From the NCBI RefSeq assembly GCF_045679545.1, contig NZ_CP166194.1, forward strand, positions 3,451,239 through 3,515,238: a stretch of DNA of 64,000 nucleotides. The letters run 5' to 3'. Below, one piece after another: positions 39,657-48,433 of the stretch. The position numbers and the translations under genes are program-made. This DNA comes from Enterovibrio sp045679545 (GTDB taxonomy: Bacteria > Pseudomonadota > Gammaproteobacteria > Enterobacterales > Vibrionaceae). Each line of letters begins with the position of its first letter. Within the stretch, counting starts at the first letter, position 1. The notes beneath the pieces were generated by a model. It ran no database searches and had not been told where the DNA came from. It saw only the letters and a list, made by a program, of their open reading frames with translations.

Positions 39657-40028
39657 TTAACCTCTTTGCGCAGACTTAGAGTAATTCACCAAGAATGAAG
39701 CCATGTTAACGCTCTGATTGAGAATAGCAGTTCTTGCTTCATGAGGGAGCTTAGAGAAGTGCTCGAGAAGGCGGTTTACATCCTGCTTGTACTGTACGTC
39801 GTGTAGTTCAACGTCTGCATCGCCGTAAACGAACCAAACAAGCGGACGTTCAGTGATTTCTGCAATTTCAGACAACATACGAACGCGCGGTTCAGTTTTA
39901 CCCGTTTCAATATCTAAGTAAGTTTGGCGCGCTACATCCAGTAATTTCGCCATTTTCACCTGGGTGATACCTTTCCACTCACGGGCTTCTTTAATGCGTT
40001 TTGCTACTTGTGATTTTGAATCGATCAT
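39657..40028 (-). CDS. XRE-family helix-turn-helix regulator (copy 2)
   Basis: This 123-residue protein has the same layout as its neighbour: an N-terminal XRE helix-turn-helix (VAKRIKEAREWKGITQVKMAKLLDVARQTYLDIETGKTEPRVRMLSEIA) and a helical C-terminus (LLEHFSKLPHEARTAILNQSVNMASFLV). Both share ARQTYLDIE(S/T)GKTEP at the recognition helix, so their operators are probably alike. GGGAG precedes the ATG. The arrangement suggests a tandem duplication with later divergence of the C-terminal half. Confidence 0.87.
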   Translation of the reverse strand: MIDSKSQVAKRIKEAREWKGITQVKMAKLLDVARQTYLDIETGKTEPRVRMLSEIAEITERPLVWFVYGDADVELHDVQYKQDVNRLLEHFSKLPHEARTAILNQSVNMASFLVNYSKSAQRG

Positions 40029-40330
40029 ACTTCACTCCCTACGACTTACAGCTTGGTTGTTGTTTTGCTGCTTTATCTACAATATGCACAATACGCGCCA
40101 ACTATTTAGACAAGATTAAAGTCACCAAAAATCATGTATTTAAGTGTAATTTCAATATATTTGCTTATCTTTCTGGGCGAGGTGTCTTGTTATAGATGCG
40201 AAATGATTTGCAAAATGCAAATGTCGTGACGGGTTTCTAAGTTGCAAATAGCAACGAATGTAAAATCGATACCATGAAAGGAAGAAAAAAAGGAGCCAAA
40301 GCTCCTTTTTCTTACGCTGCAAATGTATGA
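40029..40330. other. Intergenic region between the XRE genes and glmS
   Basis: This 302-base region holds no gene. Its left half is AT-rich and must carry the leftward promoter of the XRE gene. The glmS terminator is near the right end. Confidence 0.6.
40287..40313. terminator. Terminator after glmS
   Basis: AAGGAGC and GCTCCTT pair around CAAA. On the minus strand the stem is followed by TTTTT. It is downstream of the glmS stop. Confidence 0.82.
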
Positions 40331-42166
40331 CTATTCAACGGTAACCGCTTTTGCCAAATTGCGAGGCTGATCGACGTCAGTACCTTTGATTAGCGCAACG
40401 TGATAGGACAATAGCTGCATCGGCACGGTGTAGAAGATCGGTGCACACACCTCATCAACATGTGGCATTGGAATGATAGTCATGCCATCACTTTCCTGAA
40501 AACCCGCAGACTCATCAGCAAACACATACAACTGACCGCCTCGGGCTCGCACCTCTTCAATGTTAGATTTGAGCTTTTCTAACAGTTCGTTGTTTGGTGC
40601 TATCACAATAACGGGCATATCAGCATCAATCAGTGCCAGAGGGCCGTGTTTGAGTTCACCGGCTGCATAAGCTTCAGCATGAATATAAGAAATCTCTTTG
40701 AGCTTCAAAGAGGCTTCCATGGCAATAGGGTAAAACTCACCGCGACCTAAAAACAGCGCGTGATGCTTATCAGCAAAATCTTCCGCAAGTGCTTCAATCT
40801 GTTTATCAAAAGTCAGTGCTTGCTCAATTTGTGCAGGCAGTCTGTGCAGTGATTTAACAATCTCAGCTTCCTTTTCAGCGTTAATCGTACCTTTCTGCTT
40901 ACCAAGTGCTGTTACCATCATCAACAAAGATGTGAGCTGCGTGGTGAAAGCTTTCGTTGATGCAACACCAATCTCTGTGCCAGCACGAGTCATGATAGCA
41001 ATATCAGACTCTCTCACTAATGAAGAGCCTGCAACGTTACACACTGTCATTGCTGCCATGAAACCACGCTCTTTCGCCAATCTCAGTGCCGCTAAAGTAT
41101 CTGCAGTTTCACCAGATTGCGAAAGGGTAATCAATACACTATTTGGGCGGGTAACGAAGTTGCGGTAGCGAAACTCCGAGGCAATCTCTACATCACAGCT
41201 AACACCCGCGATAGATTCAAACCAATATCGCGCTACCATTCCCGCATTGTAAGACGTACCACACGCAATGATTTGAATATGTTCTGCTTTTTTTAAGATC
41301 TCTTTCGCGCCATGACCCAAGCTTTCCACCAGCACCGAGTTTGCGTCAATACGCCCTTCTAAGGTGTTGATAATAGCCGAGGGCTGCTCAAAGGTTTCTT
41401 TTTGCATGTAGTGTCGATACTTCCCTTTATCGGCAGCATCATGCTCTGCGGTTGATTCGTGAATGGGTCGTTCGACGGCATTGCCTTCGACGTCAAAAAT
41501 ATCAACAGCACGACGAGTGATTTCAGCGATATCGCCTTCTTCTAAAAATAGAAAACGACGAGTGACATTTAAAAGTGCCAACTGATCAGAGGCCAGAAAG
41601 TTTTCACCGATCCCCAGCCCAATCACCAATGGGCTACCAGAGCGCGCAGCGATAAGGCGTTCAGGATCACGTCTATCCATCACAACCGCACCATATGCGC
41701 CATGGAGCTGTGCAATAGTGCGATTAAATGCATCTAATAGTGATCCGCCTTGCTCGAGCTCCCAATGCACAAGGTGAGCGATCACTTCTGTATCTGTCTG
41801 AGACGTAAAGACATAACCGCGCTGGGTTAATACCTCACGAAGCGGCTCATGGTTTTCAATAATACCGTTGTGGACAACCGCAATATTTTCACCAGACATG
41901 TGCGGGTGAGCATTTTCTTCACTGGGTTCACCATGTGTCGCCCAGCGAGTATGGGCAATTCCCGTCCCACCAGATACAGGGTGCGCGTCGAGCGCATCTG
42001 CTAACATCTGTACTTTGCCTAGACGGCGCAGACGGTGAAGTTGATGCTCTGCATCAACGACAGCCAAGCCGGCAGAGTCGTAGCCGCGATATTCCAAACG
42101 GCGTAAACCTTCAACCAGTATTTCCGCCACATCCCTTTGCGCTACCGCGCCGACAATTCCACACAT
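40331..42166 (-). CDS. glmS: Glucosamine-6-phosphate synthase GlmS
   Basis: GlmS makes glucosamine-6-phosphate from fructose-6-phosphate and glutamine for cell-wall and LPS precursors. The 611-residue protein has the Ntn amidotransferase domain with nucleophile Cys2 (MCGIVGAV) and two SIS sugar-isomerase domains (CGTSYNAG; SQSGETADTL). The C-terminal tail DQPRNLAKAVTVE is intact. It is 12 bases after the DeoR-type gene and shares its promoter. Confidence 0.97.
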   Translation of the reverse strand: MCGIVGAVAQRDVAEILVEGLRRLEYRGYDSAGLAVVDAEHQLHRLRRLGKVQMLADALDAHPVSGGTGIAHTRWATHGEPSEENAHPHMSGENIAVVHNGIIENHEPLREVLTQRGYVFTSQTDTEVIAHLVHWELEQGGSLLDAFNRTIAQLHGAYGAVVMDRRDPERLIAARSGSPLVIGLGIGENFLASDQLALLNVTRRFLFLEEGDIAEITRRAVDIFDVEGNAVERPIHESTAEHDAADKGKYRHYMQKETFEQPSAIINTLEGRIDANSVLVESLGHGAKEILKKAEHIQIIACGTSYNAGMVARYWFESIAGVSCDVEIASEFRYRNFVTRPNSVLITLSQSGETADTLAALRLAKERGFMAAMTVCNVAGSSLVRESDIAIMTRAGTEIGVASTKAFTTQLTSLLMMVTALGKQKGTINAEKEAEIVKSLHRLPAQIEQALTFDKQIEALAEDFADKHHALFLGRGEFYPIAMEASLKLKEISYIHAEAYAAGELKHGPLALIDADMPVIVIAPNNELLEKLKSNIEEVRARGGQLYVFADESAGFQESDGMTIIPMPHVDEVCAPIFYTVPMQLLSYHVALIKGTDVDQPRNLAKAVTVE

Positions 42167-42178
42167 AACTTTCCCCGT

Positions 42179-42943
42179 TTAATTAGGGGCGCAGATCACC
42201 TCTGTGCCCGTCTTTTCAATGGCTTGTTTGGTGATGGTATCTATATTGGTATCAGTAATAACGGTCGTAATGACATCCCAAGGCAGTTCTAGGTTAGGTA
42301 TCTTTCGTCCGATTTTATCGGACTCAATCAACACAACGACCTCTCGAGACACCTCCGACATAACTCGGCTCAACCCTACAATCTCATTGAAGGTTGTTGT
42401 ACCGCGATTGACGTCTATTCCATCCGCACCAATAAATAATTGGTCGAAATCATAAGCACGCAATGCTTGTTCAGCGACCTGACCTTGAAACGCCTCAGAG
42501 TGCGGATCCCATGTACCACCGGTCATCAAGAGTGTTGGTTCGTTTTCCAACTCCTTGATGGCTTGGGCAACATTTAATGAATTGGTCATCACCACCAGCC
42601 CGCGCTTTTGATTTAACAAGGGGATCAGTGCTGCAGTTGTCGAACCACTATCCACCACTATACGATTATGGTCTCGGATCCGGCTTGCCGCCATTTTTGC
42701 AATTGCTAGCTTTTGATCTGAAACTTTTACCGCATTTTCCGAAACCATTTCATGAGGAATAGGTACCGCCCCACCGTATCGACGAAGCAAAATGCCATTT
42801 TTCTCAAGCTCAGCAAGATCTTTGCGGATTGTCACTTCCGAGGTTTCAAACAGTGACGAGAGCTCGTCTACACTCACTTTGCCCTTTTCACCTAACATAG
42901 CAACAATCGCATGGCGACGTTGTTGAGTATTACGTTTCGACAT
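42179..42943 (-). CDS. DeoR-family regulator upstream of glmS
   Basis: This 254-residue protein has an N-terminal DeoR helix-turn-helix (about 8-60: RRHAIVAMLGEKGKVSVDELSSLFETSEVTIRKDLAELEKNGILLRRYGG) and a C-terminal sugar-phosphate sensor domain (VDSGSTTAALIPLL; NSLNVA; FIGADGIDV). The latter resembles AgaR/GlpR. Its placement with glmS suggests that it senses an amino-sugar phosphate and controls the glmS unit, which is inference. A predicted operator lies just before the gene. Confidence 0.9.
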   Translation of the reverse strand: MSKRNTQQRRHAIVAMLGEKGKVSVDELSSLFETSEVTIRKDLAELEKNGILLRRYGGAVPIPHEMVSENAVKVSDQKLAIAKMAASRIRDHNRIVVDSGSTTAALIPLLNQKRGLVVMTNSLNVAQAIKELENEPTLLMTGGTWDPHSEAFQGQVAEQALRAYDFDQLFIGADGIDVNRGTTTFNEIVGLSRVMSEVSREVVVLIESDKIGRKIPNLELPWDVITTVITDTNIDTITKQAIEKTGTEVICAPN

Positions 42944-42955
42944 GTAACCACCAAA

Positions 42956-42970
42956 CTTTCGTTTCGAAAG
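42956..42970. promoter_or_regulatory. Candidate operator of the DeoR-type regulator
   Basis: A perfect palindrome CTTTCG-TTT-CGAAAG sits immediately downstream of the predicted -10 of the same gene. CTTTCG/CGAAAG half-sites resemble those known for several DeoR-family proteins. Confidence 0.6.
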
Positions 42971-42998
42971 ATAATATAACTTTTGAAGTGAATATCAA
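42971..42998 (-). promoter_or_regulatory. Promoter of the DeoR regulator-glmS operon
   Basis: Minus strand: TTGATA (42998-42993), 16 bases, TATTAT (42976-42971). The spacing and both boxes are good, and the palindrome follows at the expected start site. Confidence 0.7.
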
Positions 42999-43128
42999 GA
43001 ATGAAATGCGAGACAAGTCACTAAGAAGATGATCGGTCGCACAAAAAAGAATTATACAGAGAGTTAAGACGCGTTAGACAGGGAATTAAAAAGCTGAAAG
43101 GAAAAGCTGAATACAACAGATACAAAAA

Positions 43129-43156
43129 AAGCAGGCTTAATAGCCTGCTTTTTTAT
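43129..43156. terminator. Terminator of the tRNA cluster
   Basis: AAGCAGGC pairs with GCCTGCTT around TTAATA. The A-run on the left gives a T tract on the minus strand. Confidence 0.85.
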
Positions 43157-43157
43157 A

Positions 43158-43242
43158 TGGTGCGGAAGGAGAGACTTGAACTCTCACACCTTGCGGCGCC
43201 AGAACCTAAATCTGGTGCGTCTACCAATTTCGCCACTTCCGC
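43158..43242 (-). tRNA. tRNA-Leu (TAG), copy 1
   Basis: This 85-nt class II tRNA has a long variable arm. The acceptor is GCGGAAG, the anticodon loop is TTTAGGT (TAG), and CCA is encoded. Its sequence matches the second TAG copy in this cluster. Confidence 0.96.
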
Positions 43243-43284
43243 GTATTTCTTTACCTAAACCTCTCAATAGGCTTAAGCGATATT

Positions 43285-43371
43285 TGGTGCGGAGGGAGGG
43301 ACTTGAACCCTCACATCCGTTAGGATACTAGCACCTGAAGCTAGCGCGTCTACCAATTCCGCCACCACCGC
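43285..43371 (-). tRNA. tRNA-Leu (CAG)
   Basis: This 87-nt class II tRNA has the acceptor GCGGTGG, the anticodon loop TTCAGGT (CAG), a long variable arm and encoded CCA. Confidence 0.95.
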
Positions 43372-43463
43372 ACAATTCTGTCAGGCTTTTGTTTCGACGC
43401 TTGGTAGTGCGTCTGCCTGTTTGAAAGCTGTTAACCTAGCAGGCTAACATCTTTCTTTGTAAA

Positions 43464-43540
43464 TGGTGGCTACGACGGGATTCGAACCTGTGACCCCATC
43501 ATTATGAGTGATGTGCTCTAACCAACTGAGCTACGTAGCC
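43464..43540 (-). tRNA. tRNA-Met (CAT), elongator
   Basis: This 77-nt tRNA has the acceptor GGCTACG and the anticodon loop CTCATAA (CAT). The paired first acceptor base and D-arm GCTCAGTTGGTTAGAGC are those of the elongator, not the initiator. Confidence 0.95.
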
Positions 43541-43551
43541 AACCTGAAATA

Positions 43552-43626
43552 TGGCTGGGATACCTGGATTCGAACCAGGGAATGGCGGCATCAAAAGCCG
43601 CTGCCTTACCGCTTGGCGATATCCCA
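43552..43626 (-). tRNA. tRNA-Gln (TTG), copy 1
   Basis: This 75-nt tRNA has the acceptor TGGGATA, the anticodon loop TTTTGAT (TTG) and encoded CCA. A T at position 1 is characteristic of bacterial tRNA-Gln. Confidence 0.96.
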
Positions 43627-43663
43627 ACAGACACCACGCTCGAAAGCATGATTCTTTAATAAA

Positions 43664-43748
43664 TGGTGCGGAAGGAGAGACTTGAACTCTCACACCTTGC
43701 GGCGCCAGAACCTAAATCTGGTGCGTCTACCAATTTCGCCACTTCCGC
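43664..43748 (-). tRNA. tRNA-Leu (TAG), copy 2
   Basis: This 85-nt tRNA is the same as the 43158 copy in all the segments I compared, with anticodon TAG and encoded CCA. Confidence 0.96.
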
Positions 43749-43791
43749 AAACCTAGTTTTACTCTCTCATCTTTTTCCTGAAAGAAGAAGA

Positions 43792-43868
43792 TGGTGCGCG
43801 CGGGAGGATTCGAACCTCCGACCGCCTGGTTCGTAGCCAGGTACTCTATCCAGCTGAGCTACGCGCGC
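43792..43868 (-). tRNA. tRNA-Arg (ACG)
   Basis: This 77-nt tRNA has the acceptor GCGCGCG, the anticodon loop CTACGAA (ACG, expected to be edited to ICG by TadA) and encoded CCA. Confidence 0.95.
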
Positions 43869-43870
43869 AT

Positions 43871-43945
43871 TGGCTGGGATACCTGGATTCGAACCAGGGA
43901 ATGGCGGCATCAAAAGCCGCTGCCTTACCGCTTGGCGATATCCCA
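43871..43945 (-). tRNA. tRNA-Gln (TTG), copy 2
   Basis: This 75-nt tRNA is the same as the 43552 copy. It is first in the transcribed order of the cluster and starts just two bases before tRNA-Arg. Confidence 0.96.
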
Positions 43946-44027
43946 ACTGAGGCGCGTATAATATTGCGGAATAAGAAAGCCGTCAACCCCCTATTTTTCG
44001 TTTGCTGACGTTTTAACCAACCAAACA

Positions 44028-44057
44028 AAAAAACCCCGCAATTGCGGGGTTTTCTGG
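44028..44057. terminator. Terminator after glmU
   Basis: ACCCCGCAA pairs with TTGCGGGGT with almost no loop, flanked by A's and T's. It ends glmU before the tRNA cluster. Confidence 0.85.
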
Positions 44058-44070
44058 GGTAAATCGTCAG

Positions 44071-45432
44071 CTATTTTTGCTTGATCGGGCGTTGCCAGCC
44101 AGCAATCGTACGCGCCTTGGTACGAGTGATCACTAATTCACCTTCTTCAACATTACTGGTCAATGTCGTACCAGCACCAATTGTCGCGCCTTTTTTGATG
44201 GTCACAGGGGCAACCAATTGGCTGTCTGAACCTACAAACACATCATCTTCAATAATGGTTTTATGTTTGTTCGCACCATCGTAATTGCAAGTAATAGTGC
44301 CAGCACCGATATTCACACGATCGCCAATTTCTGCGTCTCCAAGATAAGTCAGATGATTGGCTTTCGAACCTTTACCCAAACGCGTATTTTTCACTTCGAC
44401 AAAATTGCCAACGTGAGCGTCTCCCACTAGTTCCGCACCAGGGCGAAGACGAGCAAAAGGACCCACAGTACAATCTTCACCAACAGAGGCGCCTTCAATG
44501 ATACTCATAGGACGTACGACAGTGTTATCGTCAATTTCACAATCTTTCAGTACGCAACCTGCGCCGATAAATACGTTGTCCCCCAGAGTCACAAAGCCTT
44601 CAATCACAACGTTCACGTCAATTTCAACATCAGTACCACATTGCAGTTGACCACGTAGGTCAAAACGCGATGGATCACGAAGCATAACGCCACTTTCCAA
44701 CAGCTTCTCAGCCTGAGCCGCTTGAAAAGCTCTCTCAAGACGCGCTAATTGAATACGATTGTTCACACCTTCCACTTCAATCGCACTTTCAGGGTGCACG
44801 GCTTCAACGGCACGACCTTCATCATGAGCGATCGCAATAACGTCGGTAAGGTAGTATTCACCCTGAGCATTTTCATTTTTTAACTGAGAAAGCCAACGAC
44901 GAAGGTCGCGCCCAGTGGCAACCATGACACCAGTATTTATCTCTTTGATCAGCTTTTGTTCTTGCGATGCATCTTTATCTTCAACGATCGCGACCACTGG
45001 GCCATTACGACGCACAATGCGCCCATAACCTGTTGGCTTATCAAGAACCACAGTAAGAAGAGCGATCCCCCCCGTTGGCTGAGCATCCAGTAAGTTCTCA
45101 ATGGTTTGCTCTGAAATTAGCGGAACATCGCCATAAAGGATCAGGATCTGTTCATCATCTTTAAATTCAGGTGCAGCTTGATTCACTGCGTGACCTGTAC
45201 CCAACTGCTCAGCCTGCAGCACCCATCGAACAGCCTCTTGAGATAGCGACGCTTGCATGGCATCACCACCGTGACCATAAACAAGATGTACGTCTTGAGC
45301 CCCCAATGAACAACACGTATCAATGACGTGCTTCACCATCGGTTTACCTGCAAGCGTATGCAGTACCTTTGGCATATTGGAGTACATGCGAGTTCCTTTA
45401 CCCGCAGCAAGAATCACAGCACTGAAATTCAT
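44071..45432 (-). CDS. glmU: Bifunctional GlmU (UDP-GlcNAc pyrophosphorylase/acetyltransferase)
   Basis: GlmU acetylates glucosamine-1-phosphate and then adds UMP to form UDP-N-acetylglucosamine. The 453-residue protein has an N-terminal nucleotidyltransferase (LAAGKGTRMYSNMPKVLH, residues 8-25) and a C-terminal left-handed beta-helix with hexapeptide repeats (about 250-440). It follows the atp operon, separated from it by a terminator, and works downstream of GlmS on the same pathway. Confidence 0.97.
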   Translation of the reverse strand: MNFSAVILAAGKGTRMYSNMPKVLHTLAGKPMVKHVIDTCCSLGAQDVHLVYGHGGDAMQASLSQEAVRWVLQAEQLGTGHAVNQAAPEFKDDEQILILYGDVPLISEQTIENLLDAQPTGGIALLTVVLDKPTGYGRIVRRNGPVVAIVEDKDASQEQKLIKEINTGVMVATGRDLRRWLSQLKNENAQGEYYLTDVIAIAHDEGRAVEAVHPESAIEVEGVNNRIQLARLERAFQAAQAEKLLESGVMLRDPSRFDLRGQLQCGTDVEIDVNVVIEGFVTLGDNVFIGAGCVLKDCEIDDNTVVRPMSIIEGASVGEDCTVGPFARLRPGAELVGDAHVGNFVEVKNTRLGKGSKANHLTYLGDAEIGDRVNIGAGTITCNYDGANKHKTIIEDDVFVGSDSQLVAPVTIKKGATIGAGTTLTSNVEEGELVITRTKARTIAGWQRPIKQK

Positions 45433-45586
45433 GGAAAGCTTATCCTTGATAGAAATACGTCACTTCAAAATAATGGTACATATTGTAACGACTCGCGAGA
45501 TGAAACGGCATGTTAAATACCGATAAAAACTAAAGTTTCCGTCACTTTGTAGCAAAAATCAGGCTTAATCTCGCCGTTAATAAATA

Positions 45587-45616
45587 AAAAAGGCGACCTA
45601 CAATGGTCGCCTTTTT
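45587..45616. terminator. Terminator of the atp operon
   Basis: AGGCGACC pairs with GGTCGCCT around TACAAT. On the minus strand it is followed by a T run, just past the atpC stop. Confidence 0.87.
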
Positions 45617-45639
45617 AGCTTGCTGTGTTACCTGGCTAT

Positions 45640-46062
45640 TTAGCGTGCCCTTTTCGTCAGCTCGATAACTCGTAGCTGGGCAATCGCCTTGGCCAGATCA
45701 CTGGCCGCCTGAGCAAAGTCCATGTCTCCGTGCTTGTTGAGAATACGATCCTCTGCACGACGCTTCGCTTCTTCTGCCTTTGCTTGATCCAGATCGGCAC
45801 CACGAATTGCGGTGTCGGCCAGCACAGTCACTGTGCTTGGCTGTACTTCCAACATACCACCAGAAAGATAAATCACTTCTTCGTGGCCGTGCTGTTTAGT
45901 AATGCGGATCATGCCTGGCGTAATGGCGGTCAGCAGCGGGGTGTGGCTTGGGAAAATCCCCAGCTCACCTTCGCTACCAGTTACCTGGATAGCTTCGGCT
46001 CGACCAGAAAACAATTGTTTTTCTGCGCTTACTACATCCAGATGGAAGGTCATCGCTGCCAT
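45640..46062 (-). CDS. atpC: ATP synthase F1 epsilon subunit
   Basis: This 140-residue regulatory subunit of the F1 rotor has an N-terminal beta-sandwich (MTFHLDVVSAEKQLFSG; GELGIFPSHTPLLTAI) and a C-terminal helical hairpin. The start at MAAMTF follows GGAGG; a five-residue extension upstream would cover that site. It is the last gene of atpIBEFHAGDC. Confidence 0.95.
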   Translation of the reverse strand: MAAMTFHLDVVSAEKQLFSGRAEAIQVTGSEGELGIFPSHTPLLTAITPGMIRITKQHGHEEVIYLSGGMLEVQPSTVTVLADTAIRGADLDQAKAEEAKRRAEDRILNKHGDMDFAQAASDLAKAIAQLRVIELTKRAR

Positions 46063-46080
46063 ATCGCCTCCTAACAACCG

Positions 46081-47484
46081 TTACAGGTTCTTCGCTTTTT
46101 CGAGGACTTCTTCGATAGCACCGCAGTACAGGAATGCCTGCTCTGGGATATCGTCATACTCGCCACTCATCATGCCTTTGAAGCCATTGATGGTGTCTTT
46201 CAGCGAAACGTAAACACCTGGTTGACCAGTAAAGACTTCTGCTACGTGGTAAGGCTGAGTCAAGAAACGCTCAATCTTACGTGCACGAGATACAGCAAGC
46301 TTATCGTCTTCTGATAGCTCATCCATACCCAAGATAGCAATGATGTCTTTCAGTTCTTTATAGCGCTGAAGAATTGACTGAACGCCACGTGCAACATCAT
46401 AGTGCTCTTGACCAACCACTAGAGGGTCCAACATACGAGATGTTGAATCCAAAGGATCGATCGCTGGGTACATACCCATAGATGCGATGTTACGTGAAAG
46501 AACAACGGTTGCATCCAAGTGAGCAAACGTGGTTGCAGGAGATGGGTCAGTCAAATCATCCGCAGGGACGTAAACGGCCTGAACAGACGTGATAGAACCA
46601 CTCTTGGTTGACGTGATACGCTCTTGAAGCACACCCATTTCTTCTGCCAATGTAGGTTGATAACCTACCGCAGAAGGCATACGACCTAGCAGTGCAGATA
46701 CTTCAGTACCAGCCAAGGTGTAGCGATAGATGTTATCAATGAACAGCAGAACGTCACGACCTTCGTCACGGAACTTCTCAGCCATTGTCAAGCCAGTCAA
46801 AGCAACGCGTAGACGGTTGCCTGGTGGCTCGTTCATTTGACCGTAAACCATGGCTACTTTTGATTCAGCCGGATTTTCGATGTTTACAACACCTGCTTCC
46901 TGCATTTCAAAGTAGAAGTCGTTACCTTCACGGGTACGCTCACCAACACCTGCAAATACTGACAAACCAGAGTGCTGAAGTGCGATGTTGTTGATAAGTT
47001 CCATCATGTTAACGGTCTTACCTACACCCGCGCCACCGAACAGACCGATTTTACCGCCCTTAGCGAACGGACACATCAAATCGATAACTTTAACGCCGGT
47101 TTCCAGCAGTTCAGTTGCGTTTGATTGGTCTTCGTAGCTTGGCGCTTCACGGTGAATAGAGTAACGCTCTTCTTCACCAATCTCGCCACGCTCATCGATT
47201 GAATCACCCAGGACGTTCATGATACGACCTAAGGTTGCTGTACCTACTGGTACTTCAATTGGCTTGCCTGTGTTCTCTACTTCCAGTCCACGACGCAGAC
47301 CATCTGACGAACCCATCGCGATGGTACGGACAATACCACCACCCAGCTGCTGCTGAACTTCCAGCACCAGACGCTCGCCTTCACGTTTCACGTCCAGGGC
47401 GTCATATACCTTAGGTACAGACTCCTGTGGAAACTCTACGTCGACTACCGCACCGATGATCTGAACGATCTTACCTGTAGCCAT
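46081..47484 (-). CDS. atpD: ATP synthase F1 beta subunit
   Basis: This is the catalytic subunit of F1. The 467-residue protein carries the P-loop GGAGVGKT, the catalytic GERTREGNDF and the DELSEDD motif near the C-terminus that couples to gamma. It lies between atpG and atpC, with short gaps. Confidence 0.97.
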   Translation of the reverse strand: MATGKIVQIIGAVVDVEFPQESVPKVYDALDVKREGERLVLEVQQQLGGGIVRTIAMGSSDGLRRGLEVENTGKPIEVPVGTATLGRIMNVLGDSIDERGEIGEEERYSIHREAPSYEDQSNATELLETGVKVIDLMCPFAKGGKIGLFGGAGVGKTVNMMELINNIALQHSGLSVFAGVGERTREGNDFYFEMQEAGVVNIENPAESKVAMVYGQMNEPPGNRLRVALTGLTMAEKFRDEGRDVLLFIDNIYRYTLAGTEVSALLGRMPSAVGYQPTLAEEMGVLQERITSTKSGSITSVQAVYVPADDLTDPSPATTFAHLDATVVLSRNIASMGMYPAIDPLDSTSRMLDPLVVGQEHYDVARGVQSILQRYKELKDIIAILGMDELSEDDKLAVSRARKIERFLTQPYHVAEVFTGQPGVYVSLKDTINGFKGMMSGEYDDIPEQAFLYCGAIEEVLEKAKNL

Positions 47485-47520
47485 CGTTATTCCTCTAAAA
47501 ATATTTCGTTGGCCCTTGCC

Positions 47521-48387
47521 TTACACCGCAGCCGCACCGGAGACAATCTCCGAGAGCTCTTGTGTAATTGCAGTCTGACGGGCTTTGTTATACACCAGTT
47601 GCAGATCATCAATGATGTCACCTGCATTATCTGTTGCAGCCTTCATCGCAACCATTCGCGCTGCTTGTTCGCACGCAAGGTTTTCAACCACGCCTTGATA
47701 CACTTGAGATTCGACATAGCGAACTAACAAGGTATCTAGCAGCGGTTTTGGCTCGGGCTCATAAATATAATCCCAAGAGTGGCTGCGTTTCATTTCTTCG
47801 TCTTCTGACTTAGGCAAAGGCAGCAATTGATCGATCACTGGTGCCTGCGTCATGGTGTTTACAAACGAGTTGTACACCAGATACAAGCGATCCAGCTGGC
47901 CTTCATCATATTTTTTCAGCATGACACCGACAGTACCAATCAAGTCTTCAAGTGACGGGTTATCGCCCAAACCTGAAGCTTGTGCTGATACGGGTGTACC
48001 GTAGTTGCTAAAGAATGCTGAGGCTTTAGAACCAATCAGAGCAGTGTCAATTTCTGCGCCTTTTTGAGTCCACTCTTGCATCCCATTGATGGCACGTTTG
48101 AACAAGTTAATGTTCAAACCACCACACAGACCACGATCTGAAGATACGATGATGTAACCGACGCGCTTGGCTTCTCGCTCTTCCAGATATGGATGACGAT
48201 ACTCTAATTTACCAAGGGCGACATGACCGATCACTTTGCGCATAGTAGTCGCGTATGGACGGGAGGCTTCCATGGCGTCTTGCGAACGACGCATTTTAGA
48301 AGCGGCAACCATTTCCATCGCTTTGGTGATCTTCTGTGTGCTTTTAACACTTCCGATCTTGTTACGAATTTCTTTTGCGCCGGCCAT
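47521..48387 (-). CDS. atpG: ATP synthase F1 gamma subunit
   Basis: This is the central rotating shaft of F1. The 288-residue protein has the long N- and C-terminal coiled-coil helices (MAGAKEIRNKIGSVKSTQKITKAMEMVAASKM at the start; KARQTAITQELSEIVSGAAAV at the end) and the conserved SDRGLCGGLN. Confidence 0.96.
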   Translation of the reverse strand: MAGAKEIRNKIGSVKSTQKITKAMEMVAASKMRRSQDAMEASRPYATTMRKVIGHVALGKLEYRHPYLEEREAKRVGYIIVSSDRGLCGGLNINLFKRAINGMQEWTQKGAEIDTALIGSKASAFFSNYGTPVSAQASGLGDNPSLEDLIGTVGVMLKKYDEGQLDRLYLVYNSFVNTMTQAPVIDQLLPLPKSEDEEMKRSHSWDYIYEPEPKPLLDTLLVRYVESQVYQGVVENLACEQAARMVAMKAATDNAGDIIDDLQLVYNKARQTAITQELSEIVSGAAAV

Positions 48388-48433
48388 CGTTACTCTCCGT
48401 TGTTAGAAGGCCGCCAAGGCGGCCTTCTACGCA

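Noticed and set aside
43158..43945. Possible CRISPR-like repeats
   Set aside because: The repeated segments are duplicated tRNA genes with full cloverleaf features; no CRISPR-type repeat-spacer array was seen anywhere.
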